Source of the DNA: Oscillibacter sp. UBA6647
Lineage (GTDB): Bacteria; Bacillota; Clostridia; Oscillospirales; Oscillospiraceae
Assembly: GCA_002455655.1 (NCBI GenBank)
Contig: DKLF01000116.1
Span: 1-6,747, forward strand
Direction: 5' to 3'
Length of the DNA stretch: 6,747 bases
The notes beneath the pieces are model-generated. The model saw only the letters and a list, made by a program, of their open reading frames with translations. It did not search any database and was not told the origin of the DNA. Every line of letters begins with the position of its first letter. Positions within the stretch are counted from its first letter, which is position 1. Shown here in pieces: positions 4,575 to 6,747 of this stretch. A program made the position numbers and the translations under genes.

Positions 4575-6608
4575 ATGCACGGGCAGATCACTTTGGACAA
4601 CGCACGGGCGGTGCGTTTTTTAAACGGCGGCGTGCGCTTTTTTTTGGCGGCGGCGCTGACTGCGGCCCAGATTACGGGGGGGAGCGCGCCCTTTGCGCTG
4701 GGCTTTACGGCGGCCTGCGGCGCGGGAATCAACGGAATGTGCGCTCTGGCCGGGGCGGTTGTGGGTGCGCTGGTGTTTCTGGAGTTTTCGGCGGGACTTG
4801 CCCACATTGCCGTGGCAATTCTGGTGTATACGGCGGCGGCGGCTTTTCGGGGCATGAAGCTGACCGACAGGCCCTTGTTCACGCCCCTGGTGGCCTCTGG
4901 AATGACGCTGGCGGTGGAGGGCATCTATGTGGCGCAGTCCCTTTCACCGTTGGCCAGGCTTACGCCGTGCCTGCTGACCACCGTGCTGGTGGGTGTCTCC
5001 GCCCGGTGCTGCGCACCGCTGCTGCGGGGCGGAGAGGAGACAAAAAAGTCCGAGTCTCTGGAATTTCTGGCGGTGACGCTGCTGCTGGCGTTTTCCGACG
5101 TGGCCCCCGGGGGAATCTCTCTGGGGCGGACGGTCATCGCCTGTCTGGTGCTGTTTACCGCATGGCAGAAGGGCGCTTCCGCAGGAACGGTCACCGGCGT
5201 GTGGGCCGGACTTCTGGCGGACCTGTGCGCAGGGGGGAACGCGCCGGTCTTCACTGCCGCGTATGGCTTTGCCGGAATGGCAGCGGGCCTGCGAACGGGG
5301 CGAAGCCGCGTCTCCGCCGGGGCGCTGTGGCTGCTGGCGGCACTGACGGCGCTTGCCCCCGTGACGCAGGAGCAGGGACTCTCCGCTATCGGGGAGGCGG
5401 CGCTGGCGATTCCGCTTTTTTTACTGGTTCCTCCGAAACTTTTGGGCGGCAAGCGGGTCAAGCAGACCGCCCATCAGGAAGCCAGTGCGCTGCCTACTCT
5501 CCGGGAGCGGCTGGATCGGGCCGCGTCGGCCTTCCGGGACTTGTACGATAGCATGGGCCGGGGGCCCATCCAGTCCGCAGAGGAAAATCCCGCCATCGTG
5601 TTTGACCGGGCGGCGGAGCGGGTCTGCCGTGGCTGTGCCCTGTGCGATTTGTGCTGGAAAAAGGAGTACGGTGCGACCTACAACGCTTTAAACGATGCCA
5701 CGCCCTATCTTCTGGAGCGGGGACGGTCGCTGGCAAAGGACTTTCCAAACCACTTTTCCTCCCGCTGCATCCACCTGCCGGAATTTCTGGGAGCGATCAA
5801 TGTGGAGCTGTCAGCCTATCTTCTGCGCAAGCAGTACCGCCGCAGAATGGAAGAGACGCGGCAGGACGCAAAGGGGCAGTATGCCCGGCTCAGTGACTTG
5901 CTGGCGGCCACAGCAGCAAATCTGGAAGCGGTTCCCACGTCGGTGGGGGTTCGCCACCGGTATCAACTGGGCGCGGCCATTAAGCCCAAGCAGGGGGAGG
6001 TTTCCTGCGGCGATACGCTGGCTTCCTTTGAAACAGACAACGGCCTGCTGTGCCTGCTTTTGTCCGATGGCATGGGCAGCGGCGAGGCGGCCCGGCGGGA
6101 ATCCGCCCTGACCTGCCGGCTGCTGCGCCAGTTTTTGGAAGCGGGCGTGGAAGCTGAGGCCGCACTGAACACCATGAATGCTGCCATGGCCCTTCGTGGG
6201 CAGGAAACGGGAAGCTTTTCCACCATCGACCTTTTGACGTTGCAGTTGGAAAGCGGGGAAGCCGCCATTTACAAATACGGCGCGGCGCCCTCCTATATCA
6301 AGCGTTTCGGAAGAGTGCGCCGTATCACCGGCGCTGCGCTGCCCGCGGGCCTGAAAACGTCTCCGGCGGGACCCGATGTGACCCGTCTGCGGCTGGAGCC
6401 GGAGAGCTTTGCTGTTCTTATCAGCGACGGGGCGGCGGACAGCAACCACGACGAGTGGCTTCAAAATCTACTGGCGGGCTGGAGCGGGACAGACCCGCAG
6501 CAGCTTGCAAATTTGATTCTGCGAGAAGCGGAAAAGCAAAACGGTCTTGTAGACGACTGCGGCGTGCAGGTGCTGTACCTGCCGTCCGAGGGACTGAAAG
6601 AAGTGTAA
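4575..6608 (+). CDS. spoIIE: Stage II sporulation protein E (membrane PP2C-type phosphatase)
   Basis: The 677-aa protein fits SpoIIE, which dephosphorylates SpoIIAA at the asymmetric septum and so frees sigma-F in the forespore. Residues 15-290 are hydrophobic, with about ten membrane segments. Residues 300-455 form a charged, helix-rich middle region with a CX2CX2CX2CW cluster (351, 354, 357, 360). Residues 463-670 are the PP2C-type phosphatase domain, with SCGDTLASFE (477-486), LLSDGMGSGEAARRES (495-510), GSFSTIDLLTLQLES (546-560), LPAGL (589-593), LISDGAAD (615-622) and VDDCGVQV (659-666). Asp498, Asp618 and Asp660/661 match the expected Mn-binding acids. It is about 150 aa shorter than B. 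subtilis SpoIIE (827 aa), mostly in the first two regions. SD GAGGGAGGGG (4556-4565) precedes ATG 4575. It is divergent from dusB and has its own terminator, so it is probably transcribed alone. Confidence 0.95.
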   Translation: MHGQITLDNARAVRFLNGGVRFFLAAALTAAQITGGSAPFALGFTAACGAGINGMCALAGAVVGALVFLEFSAGLAHIAVAILVYTAAAAFRGMKLTDRPLFTPLVASGMTLAVEGIYVAQSLSPLARLTPCLLTTVLVGVSARCCAPLLRGGEETKKSESLEFLAVTLLLAFSDVAPGGISLGRTVIACLVLFTAWQKGASAGTVTGVWAGLLADLCAGGNAPVFTAAYGFAGMAAGLRTGRSRVSAGALWLLAALTALAPVTQEQGLSAIGEAALAIPLFLLVPPKLLGGKRVKQTAHQEASALPTLRERLDRAASAFRDLYDSMGRGPIQSAEENPAIVFDRAAERVCRGCALCDLCWKKEYGATYNALNDATPYLLERGRSLAKDFPNHFSSRCIHLPEFLGAINVELSAYLLRKQYRRRMEETRQDAKGQYARLSDLLAATAANLEAVPTSVGVRHRYQLGAAIKPKQGEVSCGDTLASFETDNGLLCLLLSDGMGSGEAARRESALTCRLLRQFLEAGVEAEAALNTMNAAMALRGQETGSFSTIDLLTLQLESGEAAIYKYGAAPSYIKRFGRVRRITGAALPAGLKTSPAGPDVTRLRLEPESFAVLISDGAADSNHDEWLQNLLAGWSGTDPQQLANLILREAEKQNGLVDDCGVQVLYLPSEGLKEV

Positions 6609-6647
6609 GGTAAAATCAAAGGCGCTTATAAAATTTTTTAAGACGAC

Positions 6648-6679
6648 AAGGCCGCGGGATTTTTTAATCCCGCGGCCTT
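6648..6679 (+). terminator. Terminator after spoIIE
   Basis: A perfect 14-bp inverted repeat (6648-6661 with 6666-6679, core GGCCGCGGGATT) has loop TTTT. It lies 39 nt after the spoIIE stop. The downstream T tract on the + strand is weak (TTCGTTTG). The stem is strong enough to act in either direction, so it may also stop a convergent gene beyond the window. Confidence 0.7.
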
Positions 6680-6747
6680 CGTTTGCCTGAAAATTTTTCC
6701 TGCAGTGAACGCACCGAAAATCTTTTCCTCGGCGGGGTATAAAAATT

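Noticed and set aside
4400..4924. 174-aa minus-strand open frame reaching into the spoIIE 5' end
   Set aside because: It is antisense to the spoIIE membrane region; its low-complexity Ala/Pro/Lys-rich translation is typical of a GC-rich shadow frame.
5811..6464. 217-aa minus-strand open frame inside spoIIE
   Set aside because: It lies opposite the phosphatase domain, whose motifs are unmistakable, and has no SD or recognisable domain.
6738..6743. TATAAA near the right edge as a promoter -10
   Set aside because: It has no -35 at suitable spacing, and the downstream sequence is outside the window.

Overview
The window reads as chromosomal DNA from a GC-rich, endospore-forming member of the Clostridia. 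An Oscillospiraceae-type gut Firmicute is my best guess. The evidence is a gene for SpoIIE (found only in endospore formers), Shine-Dalgarno (SD) sites close to AAAGGAGG, one TTG start, GC-rich coding sequence, and a QueT-type queuosine-precursor transporter. The order is an inference from gene content and style; no species is claimed.

Layout. A + strand intrinsic terminator (1-27) closes a gene left of the window. Positions 28-258 carry no convincing gene but contain two clusters of inverted repeats. Two minus-strand operons follow. The queT-nfo operon runs from a good sigma-A-type promoter (-35 at 1832-1837, -10 at 1808-1813) through a roughly 150-nt structured leader into queT (1650-1123) and then nfo (1098-259). 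The dusB-ECF sigma-anti-sigma operon runs from about 4362 to a GC-rich terminator at 1836-1861. Its genes are tightly packed: dusB and the sigma gene overlap by ATGA, and the sigma and anti-sigma genes are 1 nt apart. The queT -35 element overlaps the base of the terminator hairpin, so the two operons abut with almost no spare sequence.

The only + strand gene is spoIIE (4575-6608), transcribed divergently from dusB across a 275-bp intergenic region and closed by a perfect 14-bp hairpin (6648-6679). The last 67 bases (6681-6747) hold nothing I can support.

Functional picture. Two genes serve tRNA modification: dusB makes dihydrouridine, and queT probably imports a queuosine precursor. nfo repairs abasic and oxidised DNA. 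The sigma/anti-sigma pair is a membrane-linked stress or envelope signalling module whose signal is unknown. spoIIE is the membrane phosphatase that activates sigma-F in the forespore. These are mostly ordinary housekeeping and sporulation genes. I see no mobile element, CRISPR array, phage gene or clearly novel protein system. The most interesting unexplained parts are non-coding: the queT leader, which can hide its own SD and has a competing pairing, and the structured spacer at 28-258.
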